Shown piece after piece: positions 46,558-59,103 of a stretch of 64,000 nucleotides of DNA. How positions within the stretch are numbered: the first letter of the stretch is position 1; every line of letters begins with the position of its first letter. The translations under genes and the position numbers were made by a program. Source of the stretch: Hysterangium stoloniferum (taxonomy: Eukaryota; Basidiomycota; Agaricomycetes; Hysterangiales; Hysterangiaceae); contig WHVD01000007.1 in assembly GCA_015178975.1 (NCBI GenBank), forward strand, positions 186,001 through 250,000. Reading direction: 5' to 3'. A model generated the notes under the pieces. That model did not search any database. It was not told where the DNA came from and worked only from the letters and a program-made list of their open reading frames with translations.

Positions 46558-47244
46558 GGTGATCCTGGGGCAAATTAGTTCACTGAGAAGGTCAGGATAA
46601 TAATAAGACTAGCGTGTAAGTAATAGTCACTGAATATTGATTACGCGCACAATTTGTTGATAAAAACCTGACGGAGTCGCCAGAAAGAAGGATATTCAGG
46701 GTTGACGCCCATTAGCATCAGTAGTGAATTGTTATAATGGATTGCTCGTTGCCATTATGAAATAATTGAACACGAAGCGCGGAGTTCCGTTAGATATAGC
46801 CGGAGTCGAAAGCGCCTGGGGCACCTAATAAGCACTGCCATGGATAGCATCCACCGCACTGACATATTCTATCCGTGGAGATGTCACTTCTGGCGGGAAA
46901 GCTGGATTGCCCTGAAATCTAGCGCTCAAGAACTCGGAAGGTAGCACAATGCGCGGTGACGGCCCGTCAATTTATTCTCAGCTGCCATGTGTGTTTTCTG
47001 CGGGAGATGATCTGACGAAGTGGGAGGAATATGTGCAAAGATGGTAAGGCAACTTGAGAATATTCTGGCTGCATTATTCAAGAAGGATAGGTGGGACTTC
47101 AAGTTGGTTACAAAGAAGGGATTAAACGGTGTGTATCCTGTGAAGCACGGCCACAATGCCATGCCTGGAAACTGCCTCTCGGGCTAACTTCAGCTTCAAA
47201 AGCGCAGCATTGGCTTTGGGTACGAGTACGGCTGCTACCCACCA

Positions 47245-49249
47245 ATGTCAACTTCCAACGAGATAGCTCCGAGTGGGCAGGATGTCCTATCCCTCCTCCA
47301 AGAGGTTGACTGGCTACAACCCTGGGTTTCCCCGGCTGTATTGAGGATGGAGCGACAGGAGATTGATGACACGGGAAAGGGGGAAATATCCCGGAAAGCT
47401 TCGAAAGCGATGTAGCTGTCTCGAACATGGACACTGTTTATGTAACCGAGCACATGATGACGACCAGCAGATAGAACTGTCGGAAGAAGACGTGGAAGTT
47501 GGTGTGGAGGAATGGGTGCGCAAACGAAAAATCATTTTTAAGGAGACTGTTCACAGACCGAATGTTTTCAGTTCCAAGGAGAGAGAATTTTTCATGACGT
47601 ACCAAATAATATTCAGATTCGAGAGAGCTCTACCAACGCCACATCCAAAATCAGCCCATATCGTAGGCGTTCCATAGACTGGGAAGTTGGCTCATCGCCG
47701 GATAGCTCATCATCGAGTCTGTACATTAACCCCGGGTATTACTGTGGAGTCGGTTTGGAAACGGTTGGGAGGACTGTGCTTCACAACGCAAAGACAGCTG
47801 CACTGATGGCAAAGTTGATGATATACAAGCGAATGGTGTACGGACACGACAAGGCCTTTAAAAAGTTAATCCGCAAGCATCTCACTCCTCCAAGACTCGG
47901 AATAGTAATTCAGGAGACCATCGACTTAATGAGGTGGGGATACTTTAGCGCCAATCATTGAATACATTCAAAATACTCACGTCTTTCTAGACCCACTTAC
48001 CCGCGTCAAATTCGACAACAGGCGTCACTTGTCTCAGACACTTGTCTCAGACCTGTTCTGGGATTCAAGTGTTATACGGCGGAGGAACGCAGGTCACACT
48101 GCCAGACTTATGGCATATTTGGGTTCGGCCTTCAATTTGTGTCCCGGCGCTCGATGGGCAGATAGAGATCGGACATCAACTGCAATTACGTCTTCGCTGT
48201 ACAATGCTGTCATCAAATCACCGTTACACACCAACTTGGATGAGGTTGCGTCGGCATTCATTTTACAAATCGCCGGATATTTATCATGCCCATGTCATTC
48301 ACGTACCTACCTCCTCGCCGAGCTTGGGTATATCGTTGAAAAAACTTGCCACGTGCGTCAACTGTCTGTAGAGGAGCTCACTGCGATTAGAGGTTGCATT
48401 GAATTCTGGGTACAACCGTGCGTCGCGACATCACATCATTTCATCTGGCCCACCAAACCCACAATAGACAAAATCACTCACATCGACGTTCCTTGTTTGG
48501 ATCTCCTGTACACCTTCTGGTGTGTTGCATGCACCAAGATGCCTGGTTTCGAGATATTGCTGGTGATGTATTGAATATTATAATGGACGACGCAAACCTC
48601 CTTATAGCGTCCTTGACACTTTATATCGATGGCAGCATGTTAAATTCACTGTCGCGTAATACCACGGCCCTAGAAACCTTCTTCCACGACAGAACGCTTC
48701 GAACGGATCATATCCATCAGCTGAATGTGGTTTATTTGCTCATTGAACCCCTCCTAAGGTATGTTGACAATGCTTTACCTTCCAGCATCATCTCATATCC
48801 GCCCATGAAAATATCCGATCAGTCTGATTCTGAGATACACGAGTCCAAATGCGGAGTTGCTCTTGTCAGAAGAGAGCAAAATCGAAATCACCCTGAAGTT
48901 GATAGCTGGATCTTCCGACATCGAATACGCGTGTACCATGGTGCGCAGCCTCAATATCATCCCTATTCTCTCTCGTCTTCTTCCACATTGTGACGCAATG
49001 CGGGGTTCAATCAACGATCAATACCTCGGTCGCTGCCTTACCCGCGTAATTGTCGCGGCCCATTCCTTCCTTTGTGTCATCGCCACACCTTTCACTGGTG
49101 TGTGCGCAACATTTAATTCAAATTGCAGATCAGTGTTGGAGGACCATGATTGGCGTGCCGATGCTCTTGTTTCATCCATTGCGTCAGCACAATTTCTCTT
49201 GGATAACACCAATACACAATCCGAACCAGGAGGAGGGATAGTACTATGA
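47245..49249 (+). pseudogene. Family A gene, five exons, two frameshifts
   Basis: Exons 47245-47515, 47572-47933, 47991-48417, 48468-48758, 48823-49249; introns of 56, 57, 50 and 64 nt with all donor and acceptor dinucleotides kept. Two lesions: a 2-bp loss in exon 1 (near 47395, before AAGCTTCG) and a 13-bp tandem duplication in exon 3 (48026-48051). Exons 2, 4 and 5 are open. The stop at the HDIS-type end is lost and the frame runs about 20 codons further to TGA at 49249. Closest to the intact copy at 60815 (exon 1 SGQDVLSLLQEVDWLQP in both). Confidence 0.8.
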
Positions 49250-49266
49250 CGCTTTCCTTAACTCGC

Positions 49267-49294
49267 CACTCGCCTGTTGGCACTCGCCTGTTGG
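49267..49294. repeat. 14-bp tandem duplication
   Basis: CACTCGCCTGTTGG occurs twice without spacer just after the A copy at 47245. Confidence 0.9.
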
Positions 49295-49509
49295 CAATAT
49301 ATCTAATTTATGTAATGCTACATAGTTTGAGCGCATTAAAGACCGCATATGGTGACTTTGTACCGCCTGTGGGTGCTTGGCAGCTTCTCGTTGCTGCTAG
49401 ACACCATTTTGCATACTGGTGGGCGCTAGTATTGGGCACAATCACGGCCTATTTAACAACGAGAATGACATCAAATAGACTACCACTGAGATATCACAAG
49501 CAGCACGTG

Positions 49510-49665
49510 ATCGACGAGTAGCAAAAGATACCATTCAATGCATGCCGACATTGATCTCGGTCAGATTCATCTAATCTTCAAAATCTGTGTTCAATTACCG
49601 GATTGGCTATCATGAGGCACAGAAATTGGAACGAAATTAGAGGCCTTTAAAATGATATGATGAAG
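49510..49665 (-). pseudogene. Family B 3' fragment
   Basis: Short match to the last part of B. Then about 200 bp of A promoter-type sequence (49680-49860) leads into an inverted A fragment. Confidence 0.45.
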
Positions 49666-49864
49666 TCCAAGGAATAAGTGTCAAAATGGTAACGTGACGT
49701 GAGAATATCCTGCCTGTATTATACAAGAAGGATTAGTGGGCCTTCAAGTTGGTTAAAAGGAATGGATGGAACAGTGTGTCTCCTGTAGGAGCACGGCCAC
49801 AATCCTAAGCCTGGAAGTCGACTCTCGGGCTAACTGCACCTAAAAAGCTCAGCATTCCCTTCCG

Positions 49865-50795
49865 GAATAAAATATCGAAAAAAGGCATCTTGGTGCGGCC
49901 AACATATGAAACGCCGTACAGGAGATTCATACAAGGAACGTCGGTGTGGGTAGTTTTGTCTGTTGTGGGCTTGGTGTGCAGGATAAAATGATGTGATATC
50001 GCGACGCATGATTGTACCCATAATTCAATGTAACCTCTGATCGCAGTGAGCTCCGCCACAGGGAATGTCTACACCCATTATATAGACTCTTTAACCTCCC
50101 TAGACTCCCTAGATCTATAGTAAGCCTTTATACGGACTAGTAAATAGGGATCTCGCGAAAGTAGTGTGTCTAGCCGAGTCTAGCTAGCTCTACTAGATGG
50201 CTCTAGCCAATATAGATGGCATACTTACTGATCTTCCCACTTTCCTGATGCACGATAACTGCAATGCATGGAGATGAGAAATATCCGGCGATTTGAAGAA
50301 TAAATGTGGACGCAATCTCATCCACGTTGGTAGCGCTGAGTTGATTACAGCATTGTACAGCGAAGACGTAATTGGAGTTGATGGCCGATCTGTATCGTCC
50401 CATCGAGCTCCGGGAGACGAGGAGAAGGCCGAACCAAAATGTACCAGAAGCTTGGCACTATGTCATCCGTTCCTCTGCGATCCACCATTTGACACCCAGA
50501 ACACTTCTAAGACCATCCACGCCTGTTTTCGAATTCGACGGGGATAGGTGGGTCTCAAAGGTTGTGAATATTTTGAATGTATTCGCTGATCGACGCTGTT
50601 GTATCCCTACCTCAATAAATCAATCAATACTCGCTTGAATTACTATTCCCAGCCTGAGCGAAGTGACATAGCTGAGCCGAAACCCATCAACGAGATTCTA
50701 GCCTTCCCATCGTCCACGCGCCATTCGGTTGTATATCATCAACTGTGTCATAAGCGAAGATTTCTTTGCGATGTAAAGTACTTTTATCCCCCAGC
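49865..50795 (-). pseudogene. Family A fragment: exons 4, 3 and 2 with a 190-bp insert
   Basis: Exon 4 start and exon 3 end (49865-50057), then an insert (about 50058-50248, rich in CTAGA/TCTAG motifs, starting TGTCTACACC) without a clear target duplication, then exon 3, intron 2 (50565-50620) and part of exon 2 to 50795. Many small lesions. Confidence 0.6.
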
Positions 50796-51281
50796 TTGAG
50801 TTGGAGTCCTTTGTCGTTTCCCAGCAACATGGATCGTGACGGAAACCCCGATATGGTTGAATGTTGTCATAGTTGTGCTCCTCGGTTGCCTTCCTGGACC
50901 TTCAAGGTTCATGATGCAAAAGGTATATGTAATATCCTGCCTGCGTCACTTATCGTTGTATTTTGATTTTCTTATCGCCCTAGTTTTGTTAATATATTGT
51001 GTACAGTGGATATATTTTAATGTTTTGAAGCATGCTGGTGTGTGTGTATTAGTACATAATTACATAAATTATTATATGCAAGTTCAGATGCTGACAGCTG
51101 GGTATCTGATTGGACGTGCCAGACCCGGATTTTTATCTATATCATTGCCATTTAAAGCGCGGCTGGTGGTCTAAAAATTGGATTATAGTCGCTTGTAACT
51201 GACCTAATGAGACCTACGATGCTTAGATACATAATGACGAGAGCTCAGAATCTCCAGAAATCGTGCAATGGTCGGTGAAAG
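50796..51281. other. Spacer upstream of B
   Basis: B-proximal half of the divergent spacer. The A-proximal half and A exon 1 are deleted. Confidence 0.5.
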
Positions 51282-52100
51282 ATGGCAAAAGGTGCTCGGA
51301 AGCCGATGAACGTGTTCACCCAGACAAGACGTCTCACTCTGTTGATTGTTTGTGGTAATAAGAGTCCAAAGGCAGCCAGGTGCTCAAAGAGGTTCCGTTG
51401 AAATATAAGAAAGGACTTGAGCCAATTGAAGACTCATCATCACTCCAATGGTTTGAAGCGCTGGGAGGAAGAACGGCTATCTTGGGCCAGGCTGTTCCAC
51501 ACACTGGACCATGTCCACGCGCGCATTCTAGATTAAGGGGACTTCCCTCCGTGAGCCGCCCGGATCAAATACCAATTGACTGATTCTTTGTCTTCTTCAA
51601 GACATCTCGTGTCCTTGGTGCTTCTTCCTCTTCATTTTTCTCCCTCAATAATTGTCCAAAAAAAAATCAACTACACTTGTGATCAAAGATATTCAAGTCG
51701 CTGTCACATAATATCGGTCATAACCAGGTGTGTCAGCCCGAAAGCTTTGTTATTGCTAATTTAGACCGGTTTGCCATCAAGTGGTCATGAAATCTGGCTT
51801 CCTCGAACTTCTCCTGTATCGCTAAGTATCAGTTATACACTATATGGGTCTCAAACGTTCTTTGTGGTGCTCGTTTTACCTTCCTTGCAATATTCGCGAT
51901 GGTCGTTTTTTCTCAAATCGGATCCCATGGGAGCGAGGCGCTCCATCATCGGGTCAAGGTTTCGAATGGAGAGAAATACTTGATTGAATCCGCCCAACAC
52001 CCTTTCGAAGGCCCTTGCTTTTATTCCAGGTTCTGTGCCTCATGGTAGCCAATCAGGAGATTAAACATAGATTTTAAATGTTAGGTGAATTGGACCGAGA
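51282..52100 (+). pseudogene. Family B copy
   Basis: Start ATGGCAAAAGGTGC. The first exon has frameshifts. GTGAGCC...CTTCAAG intron-like sequence at about 51551-51601, and a long open stretch in 51771-51983 (GHEIWLPRTSPVSLSISY). It carries the extra 45-nt stretch. Confidence 0.5.
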
Positions 52101-52475
52101 TAACTGTCGGCATGGATTAGTGAGTTACGGGTGGTGGTTACTGCTCTTCAATGACTTGCTTCCTGCTATCTCAACTAATTGATACGCTGCATTATTTGAA
52201 AGCTCCGAGTCGTATTCTATTTGAAGTGATTCCCGTTGATAAATTGGATGTGATTCTAGCCACCACTAACGCCCACCAATATATGCAACGTATGCATAGA
52301 ATCAACGAGAAACTGCGAAGCACACAAAGTAAAAGTGACTACATGCGCTCTGAAATTCCCTCAAACTATGTAGCTTTACATAAGTTAGAAATATTGCCGA
52401 AGGGGAGTTAACTGAAGACTAATAGTAGTATCCTTCCTCCTGGGTGGATAATGTGTCGGTGTTACTCAGGAGAAA

Positions 52476-54455
52476 CTATGATATATCGTGCGTAATGGAT
52501 GGAACAAGCGCATCGGCAGACCAACCATGATTCTTCAACACGTATCGGGAGCTTAAATGAGATGTTACACACACACCGGTGAAAGGTATGGCGATGACAC
52601 AAAGGAAGGAATGGGCCATGAGGTGGAATTCCTCAACGCAGTCACCGAGAAATTGATCGTTGATTAAGCCGCGCATTGCGTCACAATGTGGAAGAACACG
52701 AGCGAGAATGTCGATCATATTGAGGCTGCGCACTATGGTACACGCGGATTCGATGTCGATAGATGCAGCTATCAGCTTCAGAGTGACCTTGATTGTTTTT
52801 CTGCCTGAAAAGAGGAGAGCAAAGGTTTCACTCGTGTGTGTCATAATCAGACTGGTAGGATATTTGAATGGGCGGATATGAGATTGTGCTTGAAGGTCAA
52901 ACATTGTCAACATACCTTAGGAGGGGTTCAATGAGCGAAGAAACCACATTCAGCTGGTTGATATGAACCGTGCGAAGCGTGCCATCGTCGAAGAAGGTTT
53001 CTAGGTCGCTGATACGGTTCGAAAGTGAACCTGACGTTTCCCAATCGATATGAAGTGTCAATGTTGCTATATGGAGGCTTGAGTCGTCTAAAATAAGCTT
53101 CAATGCATCTCCAGCAATATTTCGAAACCAGGAATCTTGGTGGATGCAACACACGAGAATCCCTATAGGAGATTCAAACAAGGAAATTCGGTGTGAGTAA
53201 TTTTGTCTGTTCTGGTTTTGGTGGGCAGGATGCAATAATGTGATGTCGCGACGCACGGTTTTAACCAGAATTCAATGTAAACTCTGATCGCAGCGAGCTC
53301 CACTGCAGACAGTTGACGCACGTGGGAGATGTGTTCCACGATATACCAAAGGTGACTGGTGAGGAAATGTGGAGAAGGAAAAGATGATGAATGATATTCG
53401 GCGATTTGTACAATGAATGTGGACGCAGCCTCATCCACGTTGGTGTGTAGCGGTGATTTGATCACAGCATTGTAAAGCGATGACGTAATTGAAGTTGATC
53501 GCCGATCTACATCTGACCATCGAGCGCCGGGACACAAGAGGAAGGCCCAAGCCAAATATGTCATAAGCTTGGCAGTTTCAACTCCGTTTCTCCACTTTAT
53601 ACCACTTGAATACCATATCCGGTGTAAGAACGTCCACTCCCGTAAGACCACCCGCGCCTGTTGTCTAATTCGAAGGGGATAGGTGGGTCTAGAAAGACGT
53701 GAGTATGTTGAGTAATCAATGGTTGACGCGGTTGTATTCCTACTTCATCAAATCGATGGTCTCTTGAATTACCATTCCCAGTCTTGGCAGAGTGAAATAC
53801 TTCTCTAGGCACTTGTTAAAGGCCTTGTTGCTTCCATATCCACGGGCCATTCCCTCGTATATCGTCAACTTTGTCATCAGCGAAGCTCTCTGTGCGCTGT
53901 GAAGCACGCCCATCCCAATTCTGTCCATGCCAACACCTAGGTAATACCCGGGGCTAATTTCAACACTTGAAGACGAGCAATCAGCCCGTGAAACCACTCC
54001 CCAGCCAATGTTATGATGACTGCGAGATAGGCTCATGTTCGATGTCGTGTTGGTGGATCTACTTCGCGGTTTAATAATACTCGGTGGGTCATGACAATGT
54101 GCTTCTCCTAGGCACTGAAAGCGCACAGTTTGTCAACAGTGTACATGAAAGGCTATTGGATTGTGCGCACCCATTCCTCAACCCAAACTTCCACGTCTTC
54201 TTCAGACAGTGGGATATGCTCGTCGTCTTCGGGACCTCGATAACACACGCCATGCCCATCTTCGATACAGTTCCATCGGTCTCGAAGCTTTACCCGGAAT
54301 CTTTCCCTTCTCACTGCGTCAAATCTCTCTTCCCGTTCTTCTGCGCTCAATGCAGCTGAGGAGACCAAGGGTTGTAGCCACTCAACTTCTTGTAGGAGGC
54401 TTTCAGCGCGTACGACATCGTTGCTGCTCAGAGTCCTCTCGTTTGAAGTCGACAT
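52476..54455 (-). CDS. Family A gene, intact, five exons, 584 aa, unknown function
   Basis: Exons in order of transcription: 54455-54171, 54114-53744, 53688-53257, 53206-52916, 52851-52476 (stop). Introns 56, 55, 50 and 64 nt, donors GTGCGC, GTAGGA, GTGCGT, GTATGT, all ending AG, phases 0, 2, 2, 2. All five exons are open and join in one frame of 585 codons with the stop. Residues 1-95 are acidic with EDVEVWVEEW at the end. The rest is rich in Leu, Ile and Ser and looks helical, with blocks SPGYYLGVGMDRIGM, QETIDLM, CPGARWSDVDRRS, SLYNAVIKSPLHTN, DSWFRNIAGDALK, LIAASIDIESAC and FLCVIAIPFTGVCVTS. No signal peptide, clear membrane helix or catalytic motif. It has a divergent B neighbour 480 bp away. 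Start chosen because the ATG and its context are shared by all copies. Splice sites are inferred from conservation, not transcripts. Confidence 0.82.
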
Positions 54456-54935
54456 TGGTGGGTAGCAGGTGGTTGTGATACCGGAAGGGGATGCTGCGCT
54501 TTTAAATTACAGTTATCAAGGGAATAAATTTCAAGGTATCGCATTGTGGCGGTGCTTTGTACAGGATACCCAGCTATTCATCCCTTCCTTTACACAACCT
54601 CAAACCTCAACCTCCTTCCTTCATTCATACATGCTCCAGGATTGTCTCAAGTTCTCTCACTATGGTATACACCAATGCCTTCGTCTTCAACAGATTGTCT
54701 ACGGCAGAGAGCAGATGTGGCAGTTATGAATAGTTCGATGAACCTTCACCGCATATTGTGGCAACTTCCGACTTCTCGAGCGCTAGAGTTTTGGGAATTA
54801 ATCTCTTACGTTAGTTGAGAAGTGAAATGTCAATTGATAGAATATGTAAATGCAGTGGATGCTATCCATGGCAGCGCTTCTCAGGTACAGCCCCGCCACT
54901 CCGGTTATATTTAGCGGAAGCATCCGCTTCGTGTG
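54456..54935. promoter_or_regulatory. Compact divergent promoter region between A and B
   Basis: 480 bp instead of the usual roughly 0.9-1.1 kb: the outer half of the spacer has been deleted, so the B ATG (54936) follows directly on cttcgtgt. Upstream of A, TTTAAAAGCGCAGCATCCCC (minus strand, around 54485-54505) is the conserved TATA-like/start-site motif, followed by a short leader ending CTGCTACCCACCAATG. Confidence 0.5.
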
Positions 54936-55700
54936 ATGGCAAAACGTGCTCCGGCGCCGAGGACCGTATTCACCTCGATAATGACGACAATATGTCTCAT
55001 TCAGTTGTTTGTTTGTGGTAATAGCAGCACCAATCCAGCCAGGTGCTCAAAAGGGATCCGTTTAAATCAAAGAAAAGACTTGCTCTAATTGAGAACTCAT
55101 CACTACAATGGTTTCAGTCGCTCGGAGGAAGAACGGCTAGCTGGGATGCTCCAGGCTATTCCAGACGCTACACCATGTCCCGGCGCGTATTCTAGATTAC
55201 GGAGCCTTCCTTCCGCGAGGCGCCCGAATCAAATCCCAATTTACTGATGCGTCGTCTTCTTCAAGACATCCCGTGTCCTTGGGACTTCTTCCTCTTCATT
55301 TTTCTCCTTCAAGCCGCTGTCACAGAATATCGGAGATACAGGTGTGTCACCCGGGAAACTTCCTATACCTAATTTTAGACCCGTTTTCTATCAAGTGGTC
55401 ATGGCTTCTGGCGTCCTCGCACGTCTTCCTGTAACGCTACGCATAAGGTATACCTTATAGCGCTCTCACAAGTGTCTTTGGATGCTGGTTGACCTTTTTT
55501 GCAATATTCGCCTTGTCTTTGTCCTCAAATCTGATCCCATGGGAGCGAGGCGCTCCAGCATCGAGGGGAGGTTTCGAATGGAGGGAAATACTTAATAGAA
55601 TGCGCCCAACGCAGTCGCTGTACGTTTTAAAGCCTCCTCCTTGCATTCCAGGGGTTGTGCCCCACGATAGCCAATCAGGAGATTGAACATAGATTTTGAA
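54936..55700 (+). pseudogene. Family B copy
   Basis: Start ATGGCAAAACGTGCTCC. The first exon is open to a TAA near 55085. The intron-like donor GTGAGC reads GCGAGG here. Otherwise close to the 28934 and 41828 copies. Confidence 0.5.
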
Positions 55701-55984
55701 GATTAGGTGAATCTGACCGAGATAACCGTCGGGATGGATTAGTGAGTTGCGGGTGTTGTGTGCTGCTATTCAATGACTGGATTCATGCTATCCCAACAAA
55801 CTGATACGCTGCTTTCTGTGAAACGTCTGAGGGTGATATCAACGTGCGTATAGCATCAACGAGAAGCTTCCAGGCACACAAAGGCGGTCAAAAGTGACTA
55901 TATGCACTGTATGTAGCTTTACATAAATGAGAAATATCGCCACAAGGCGAGTGAAGGAAAGAGTAATAGTTCTATCCTTCCTCC

Positions 55985-57965
55985 TCATTCGGATAGTGAA
56001 TCAGTGCTATCCAAGAGACATAATGCGTGCGGAATGGATGGAACAAGAGCATCAGCACGCTATTCATGGTCCTCCAACACTAATCTAAATGTTGAATTAG
56101 ATGGTACGCACAGACCGGTGAAAGGTGTGGCGATGAGACAAAGGAAGGAATGAGCCGCGACAGTTACTCGTTCAAGGGAAGCACCGAGGTTTGATAGGTG
56201 ATTGAGCCGCGCATTGTGTCACAAAGGGGAAGAAGACGGGCGAGAATGGGGATGATATTGAGGTTGCACACTGTGGTACACGCGGAATTGATGTCGTAAG
56301 ACGCAGCTATCAGCTTCAGAGTGACTTCAATTAGTCGTTTCCCTAACCACAGGAACCACGAATTTGGACACATGCGTGTCAGAATCAGACTGGCAGGATA
56401 TTTGGATGGGGCGGGAATCAGATGATGGTGGAAGGGAAAACAATCTCAACATACCTTAGGAAGGGCTCAATGAGTGAAGAAACTACATTCAGCTGGTTTA
56501 TATGATCCATGCGGAGTGTCCTGTCATCGAAGAAGGTTTCTAGGGAAAATATATCGCGCCACAGTGAATGTGACGTGTTCTCATCGATGTGAAATGTCAA
56601 GGACGCTATATCTAAGTTTATGTCGTCCACTACAACTTTCAATACATCACCAGCAATATTTCGAAACCAGGTATCTTGGTGGATGCAACACACGAGAAGC
56701 TGTATAGGAGATTCATAGAAGGAAAGTCGGTGTGAGTAATTTTGTCTGTTGTGGTTTTGGTGAGCAGCACAAAAGGATATGATGTTGGGACGCACGGTTG
56801 AACCCAGAATTCAATGAAGCCTCTGATCGCAGTGAGCTCCACTACAGACAGTTGACGCACGTGACAAGTCATGTTCACGATAACCGCAAGGTGCTTAAGG
56901 AGGAAGGGAGGTGGATGCATGGGGATGATAAATATCCGGCGATTTGAAGAATAAATGTCGACGCAACCTCATTAACGTTCGTGTGTAGCGGTTATTTGAT
57001 CACAGCATTGTAAAGTGAAGACGTAATTGAAGCTGATCGCCGATCTACATCCGACGATCGAGCGCCGGGACGCCAGAGGACGGCCGAACCCAAAGATACT
57101 ATCAGTTTGTCAGTGTGTCCTCCCTTCCTCCGCTGTATAACACTTGAACTATAGAACCCCCCTAATACCACTGATGCCTGTTGTCGAATTCGGAGCGGGT
57201 ATATGGGTCTACAGACATTGAGTAGGTATGTCCGGTGTTTAATGATTGCCATGTTGTGGCCTACCTGATCAAATAAATACTCTCTTGAATGACTATTACC
57301 AGTATTTGCAGCGTAATATACCTTTGTAGAAGCTTGTTAAATCCCTTGTCGTCTCCGTATCCACGCGCCATTCGCTTGTATAGCGTCGACTTTGCCATCA
57401 GCGAAGCCTTCTTTGCGTTGAGCAGCACTTTCATCCCAATCCTTTCCAAACCGACTCCTAAGAAATACCCTGGAGCAATTTTAATACTTGAAGATAAGCT
57501 ATAAGGAAGTGAGCCCCCTGCCCAGTCGATATTATGGCTCTGATATGCACCGATATTTGATGTCGTGTTGGTGGAGCCCCCTCGCATCTTAATAATCGTC
57601 GGGGGGGTTCATGGCAATTTCTCTCTCCTTGGCACTGAAAGCATGAGGTTTGTCGAAAGTGTATGTAAGAAACATATTTCATTTTGCACACCCATTCTTC
57701 CACACCAAACTTCCACGTCTTCTTCAGACAGTAGTATGTGCTCGTCGTCTTCAGCTGCTTGGTAACATAAACCTTGCCCATGTTCCAGACAGCTCCATCG
57801 TTCTCGAAGTTTCATCTGGAATTTTTCCCTCATTCTCGTTTCATTGATCTCCTGTCGTTCTACCCTCAATATAGCCGGTGAAACCAAGGGTTGTAGCCAC
57901 TCAACCCCTTGTAGTAGTGGTATGATATGTTGCCTGTTCAGAGTTATCTCGTTGGAAGCCGACAT
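55985..57965 (-). pseudogene. Family A gene, five exons, compensating and other frameshifts
   Basis: Exons 57965-57692, 57634-57265, 57208-56796, 56745-56455, 56389-55985; introns 57, 56, 50 and 65 nt with GT/AG kept. An extra T in exon 1 (GTTTGGTGTGG, near 57708) and a lost base in exon 2 (C-rich stretch near 57600) cancel each other, leaving a stretch of wrong frame between them. A further one-base loss in exon 5 (near 56190, GAGGTTTGATAGG) breaks the C terminus. The exon 4 block QDTWFRNIAGDVLKVVVDD is intact. Closest to the 16645 copy in exons 3-5. Confidence 0.78.
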
Positions 57966-58439
57966 TGAAGATAGGAGTCATGCTCATCCCGGAAGGGAAT
58001 GCTGCCCTTTAAGGTGCAGTTAGCCGGAGAGTCAATGTTCAGCCATAGCTTTGAGGCTGTGTTCCTACAGGATACCCACTGTTCCATCGTTTCCCATTAA
58101 ATGACTTGAAGGCCCACTCGTCCTTTTCCAAAAATAGAGCCAGGATACTCTCAAGTTACTTTAATACTTTTTCCCGATAGTCCTGAACTTCATTACATCG
58201 CATACTACAGACAACACATGTGGCAGCTGGGAATTCATTGACAAGCTGTCAACGCATAATGTGGTAACTTCTCAGTTCTTGAGCGCTGGATTTCAGGCCA
58301 ATCCACCTTTCCCATCATTTCAGACGTGACATATTGATGGATAGAATGTGTAAATGGTGGAGATGCTATCCATGGCAGTGCTTATCAGGTACAGCCTCAG
58401 GCGCTTCGTTTCAGCATTTCAACGAGGAACCCATTTTAA

Positions 58440-58915
58440 TAATTCCTTAATTATGCTAGTTGCGGTCACACCTGAATATCACGTTGTGTTTTTCCTTTTC
58501 AGTTTTTTGGGTTCGGAATCAATGAGTACTCTCAGTCGGAATGAACTTCTAAGGGGACATCTGGTGGTGTCTCCTGGGCTAGAAGCACCATTTGGGTTCA
58601 CGTTCCAACAGCATACTTGATGGGAGGGTCTGAAGCCTCATGGCCATATTCCCAGAGTTTTCTTCTCAAAGTTATATCATGCTTCTCGCTGCAGTATTTT
58701 CATCCCCACTATCCTTTCCCGATCCGTCCATGCAATACTTAGAGTTCACCTGCGCATTACTTCATAGAAAGACACGGCACCCATGCCGGCTTGCCCGTAT
58801 TATCTCGACTGGAGTTGAGAACCACCCCCCGTGTGTGCAAACGTTTGTGCCATTGATGATCCGTCTATTACAGGAGGTTTGTATGCGTTGATCCAGAGTT
58901 TGACGATGCACAAGA
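58440..58915 (+). other. Single-copy segment with exon-like pieces
   Basis: Matches no other part of the window. A pyrimidine-rich acceptor-like site (GTTTTTCCTTTTCAG at about 58488-58502) precedes an open stretch (SESMSTLSRNELLRGHLVVS, ending at TGA 58618-58620). Another open stretch, 58831-58916, ends in HKISL just before a GTAAGT donor. It looks like a fragment of a spliced gene caught between repeats, but I recognise no family. Confidence 0.35.
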
Positions 58916-58916
58916 T

Positions 58917-58968
58917 TTCGTTGGTAAGTACAAGTCCTAAGTCTTGCAGCTCACAATTTTTTAATTTT
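58917..58968 (+). other. Candidate intron, 52 nt
   Basis: GTAAGTACAAG...TTAAATCTAG. Both ends are canonical and are repeated in the duplicate at about 30352-30403. Splicing would add a short tail ending at a TGA. No transcript evidence. Confidence 0.35.
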
Positions 58969-59103
58969 CTTAAATCTAGTCCAATGTCACAAGGTGATAT
59001 TATTTATTCAGCAGATATTCCAGTCTATCTAAAAGCTGGCTAATAGCTTCACGGCGATAGAGTCGTATTTGTGAGTTGAGAACTTGACATCTCGGGATCT
59101 GAC

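Noticed and set aside
50058..50248. Solo LTR in the A fragment at 50 kb
   Set aside because: The insert is real by comparison with paralogues, but no target duplication or clear TG...CA ends were found.
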